Shown here: positions 5,037 through 6,732 of the stretch, one piece after another
Layout: every line of letters starts with the position of its first letter
How positions within the stretch are numbered: the stretch's first letter is position 1
From: an uncultured Alphaproteobacteria bacterium
GTDB lineage: Bacteria; Pseudomonadota; Alphaproteobacteria; Rs-D84
DNA length: 6,732 nucleotides
NCBI GenBank assembly: GCA_937901165.1
Contig: CALCGS010000135.1
Coordinates: 1-6,732 of the forward strand
Reading direction: 5' to 3'
Translations under genes and position numbers: made by a program
Notes under the pieces: model-generated
Databases searched by the model: none
What the model was told of the DNA's origin: nothing
What the model saw: the letters and a program-made list of their open reading frames with translations, nothing else

Positions 5037-5216
5037 CTATGCAGCACGTTTAAGTAAATCAGAATGTCTTTGACCAGCACTTAAACTGTTTGCTTCTGTA
5101 AAAGTTTTACGTTCACAAAACTCTGAATATTTTCCAATATTAAAATTCGAAACAGGTCTGATAAACCCCATAGATCTAGAAAAAATTTCACATTTTGTTC
5201 TATTATTTTCTGCCAT
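5037..5216 (-). CDS. nrdD: Separate glycyl-radical-site subunit of anaerobic ribonucleotide reductase, 59 residues
   Basis: The protein begins MAENNRTKCEIFSRSMGFIR. Its core RSMGFIRPVSNFNIGKYSEF (14-33) matches the C-terminal end of one-piece NrdD proteins, such as R-V-C-G-Y-L with N-A-G-K further on in E. coli and RxxGYYRPV-WN-GK in others. Gly17 aligns with the glycine that carries the radical (Gly681 in E. coli). The upstream NrdD frame lacks this site, so together the two make one complete enzyme. The gene is in the same frame as NrdD, after a TAA and a 39-nt gap with no other in-frame stop. A near-ideal AAGGAGG lies 8 nt before the ATG, so separate translation is the simplest reading. 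Read-through of the TAA would give a fused product with a lysine/glutamine-rich linker. Residues 41-59 are an added tail that I do not recognise. A longer overlapping frame on this strand is not supported by any comparable start site. Confidence 0.88.
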   Translation of the reverse strand: MAENNRTKCEIFSRSMGFIRPVSNFNIGKYSEFCERKTFTEANSLSAGQRHSDLLKRAA

Positions 5217-5224
5217 TTTAGTAT

Positions 5225-5231
5225 CCTCCTT
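5225..5231 (-). promoter_or_regulatory. Strong Shine-Dalgarno of the glycyl-radical subunit gene
   Basis: AAGGAGG on the minus strand, 8 nt before the ATG at 5216 and between the NrdD stop codon (5256-5258) and that ATG. It is the best ribosome binding site in the window, and it is the main evidence that the 59-codon gene is translated as its own protein. Confidence 0.85.
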
Positions 5232-5255
5232 CCTTTGTTTTTGTTTTGTGTTATT

Positions 5256-6732
5256 TTAAGCAATGTTTGCACTGTTTTCTGCATCGCATTTTGGGCAAAA
5301 TTCGTGCTTTCCTGGTATATATCCATGTTTTGGACATATAGAAAACGTAGGTGTCAATGTCATGTATGGCACTTTATAGTTTTCGAATATTGTTCTGACA
5401 ATTTTTTGTGCCGCTTCCCCAGAAGATACGGGTTCGCCCATATACAAATGTAACATAGTTCCACCTGTGTATTTACGTTGTAATTCTTCTTGGTGTTCCA
5501 AAGCAACAAATGGATCGTCAGTATAATTTACCGGTAACTGTGTCGAATTGGTATAGTAAGGTGCATCAGGTGTTCCGGCGGTAATAATATCTGGATAATT
5601 CTTTTTATCAGTTTTTGCAAAACGATAAGAACATCCTTCGGCTGGAGTTGCCTCTAAATTAAATAAATTTCCGGTTTCTTCCTGATAGTTTGCCAAATTA
5701 TTACGGATAAAGTCCATAACATCCAAAACTAACTTTTTACCAAATACAGTTGCGATATTTTCTGCACCGTTGGTAAAGTTTGCAACCATTTCATTTGCAC
5801 CATTTACGCCAATTGTAGAAAAGTGATGATTCCAATTTCCTAAATATCTGCGTGTAAAAGGATACAAACCGCGTTCCATATTCTTGGTAATAATTTTTCT
5901 TTTAATTTCAAGTGCATCACGTGCTAAATCCAACAAATATTTCAATTCGCGGAATAAGCCGTCCCTATCGCCCTTGTGTAAATATCCCAAACGCGACAGA
6001 TTGATTGTCACAACACCAATAGAACCAGTTTTTTCAGCAGACCCAAACAAACCACCACCACGTTTTAACAATTCACGAACATCCAAACGTAATCTGCAAC
6101 ACATAGAACGCACATCGGTTGGATTCAAATCAGAATTTAAAAAGTTTTGAAAGTTTGGAATACCATATTTGGCTGCCAAATCAAACAAAGGTTTTACATT
6201 TTCGTGATTCCAAGGAAAATCAGGTGTGATATTATATGTTGGAATAGGGAACGTAAACGGACGACCCAATGCATCACCTTCGGTCATTACTTCCAAGAAA
6301 GCCTTGTTTATAATATCCATTTCATGTTGTAATTCACCGTATGTAAAATCAACCTGTTTACCACCAACAAAAGGTCTTTGATTTTGTAAATCTTTTGGAC
6401 ATGTCCAGTCAAAAGTAAAGTTTATAAATGGTGTTTGTGTACCCCAACGACAAGGTACGGCACAATTAAATACCAATGTTTGCATAGAATTTTTTACATC
6501 TTCATAGGATAAATTATCCAAACGAACATACGGTGCCAAATATGTATCAACCGAAGAAAAAGCCTGCGCCCCAGCAAATTCATTTTGTAAAGTTCCCAAA
6601 AAGTTAACCATATGTGAAATTGCAGTCGCCATATGTTTTGCAGGGCCACATTGTAAATAACCATTTACGCCATTGAAACCTTCGTATAATAATTCACGCA
6701 AAGACCAACCCGCACAATAACCCGACAACATA
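5256..6732 (-). CDS. nrdD: Anaerobic ribonucleoside-triphosphate reductase, large part (5' end outside window), lacking the glycyl radical site
   Basis: Class III reductase converts ribonucleoside triphosphates to deoxyribonucleotides without oxygen. About 491 C-terminal residues are visible; the first visible ATG (6731) is internal because the sequence before it should hold the N-terminal part. In order: YCAGWSLRELL (5-15), GPAKHMATAI (29-38), EFAGAQAFSSVDTYLAP (51-67), VPCRWGTQTPFINF (92-105), then RSMCCRLRLD (208-217), where I place the catalytic thiyl-radical cysteine, then GGGLFGSAEKTGSIGVVTIN (225-244). The C-terminus has a zinc-ribbon-like CPKH (466-469) and CPKC (479-482). In one-piece NrdD the glycyl radical segment follows within a few tens of residues; here the frame ends nine residues later (DAENSANIA, TAA). 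The missing segment is encoded by the next gene. The sequence is otherwise well conserved, so it is not a decaying gene. The promoter and any NrdR boxes are outside the window. Confidence 0.93.
   Translation of the reverse strand, partial: MLSGYCAGWSLRELLYEGFNGVNGYLQCGPAKHMATAISHMVNFLGTLQNEFAGAQAFSSVDTYLAPYVRLDNLSYEDVKNSMQTLVFNCAVPCRWGTQTPFINFTFDWTCPKDLQNQRPFVGGKQVDFTYGELQHEMDIINKAFLEVMTEGDALGRPFTFPIPTYNITPDFPWNHENVKPLFDLAAKYGIPNFQNFLNSDLNPTDVRSMCCRLRLDVRELLKRGGGLFGSAEKTGSIGVVTINLSRLGYLHKGDRDGLFRELKYLLDLARDALEIKRKIITKNMERGLYPFTRRYLGNWNHHFSTIGVNGANEMVANFTNGAENIATVFGKKLVLDVMDFIRNNLANYQEETGNLFNLEATPAEGCSYRFAKTDKKNYPDIITAGTPDAPYYTNSTQLPVNYTDDPFVALEHQEELQRKYTGGTMLHLYMGEPVSSGEAAQKIVRTIFENYKVPYMTLTPTFSICPKHGYIPGKHEFCPKCDAENSANIA

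Noticed and set aside
5081..5326. An 81-codon minus-strand frame (starting MDIYQES) overlapping the end of nrdD
   Set aside because: It is out of frame with both nrdD and the 59-codon gene, overlaps both, has no good ribosome binding site, and its product looks unlike any protein family. The 59-codon frame has an ideal SD and matches NrdD.

Overview
The window is AT-rich DNA from an organism with class III (anaerobic) ribonucleotide reductase. The small XRE repressor resembles the N-terminal half of alphaproteobacterial S24-type phage repressors, and one short protein carries a phage-derived MuF-like tail. My best guess is an anaerobic, possibly gut-associated, alphaproteobacterium. That is inference from memory of protein families, not from a search.

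Right half (about 4323-6732, minus strand): an anaerobic dNTP synthesis operon, in the order nrdD (5' end outside the window), a 59-codon gene, then nrdG. The large NrdD reading frame stops right after its zinc-ribbon motif and contains no glycyl radical site. That site (RSMGFIRPV) lies in the separate 59-residue protein, which has its own strong Shine-Dalgarno sequence and is in the same frame, 39 nt downstream of a single TAA. The reductase therefore looks split, with the radical-bearing loop supplied as a separate polypeptide. This is the most interesting observation here.

Left half (1-4210): an accessory region of small modules, mostly with their own promoters and terminators and with genes in mixed orientation. 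In order: an unrecognised 171-residue protein (minus); a plus-strand pair made of a lysozyme-like 'NNPGN' plus MuF-tail protein overlapping a probable lipoprotein; an acyl-carrier-protein-like protein whose phosphopantetheine serine is replaced by proline (minus); an unrecognised 357-residue protein (minus); and an 80-residue HTH protein (minus). Three copies (A 747-821, B 2014-2092, C 2697-2768) of a roughly 75-bp imperfect palindromic repeat, all in the same orientation, separate these modules. The tail of a fourth copy (D) lies at bases 1-15. Rho-independent terminators directly follow B, C and the D remnant.

The plus-strand pair has an extended -10 promoter followed at once by an intrinsic terminator ahead of the ribosome binding site, which suggests attenuation. 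No tRNA, rRNA, CRISPR array, transposase or integrase was seen. No gene-free stretch exceeds 300 bases; the longest is 637-918 and is described through its promoter, inverted repeats, repeat A and attenuator.
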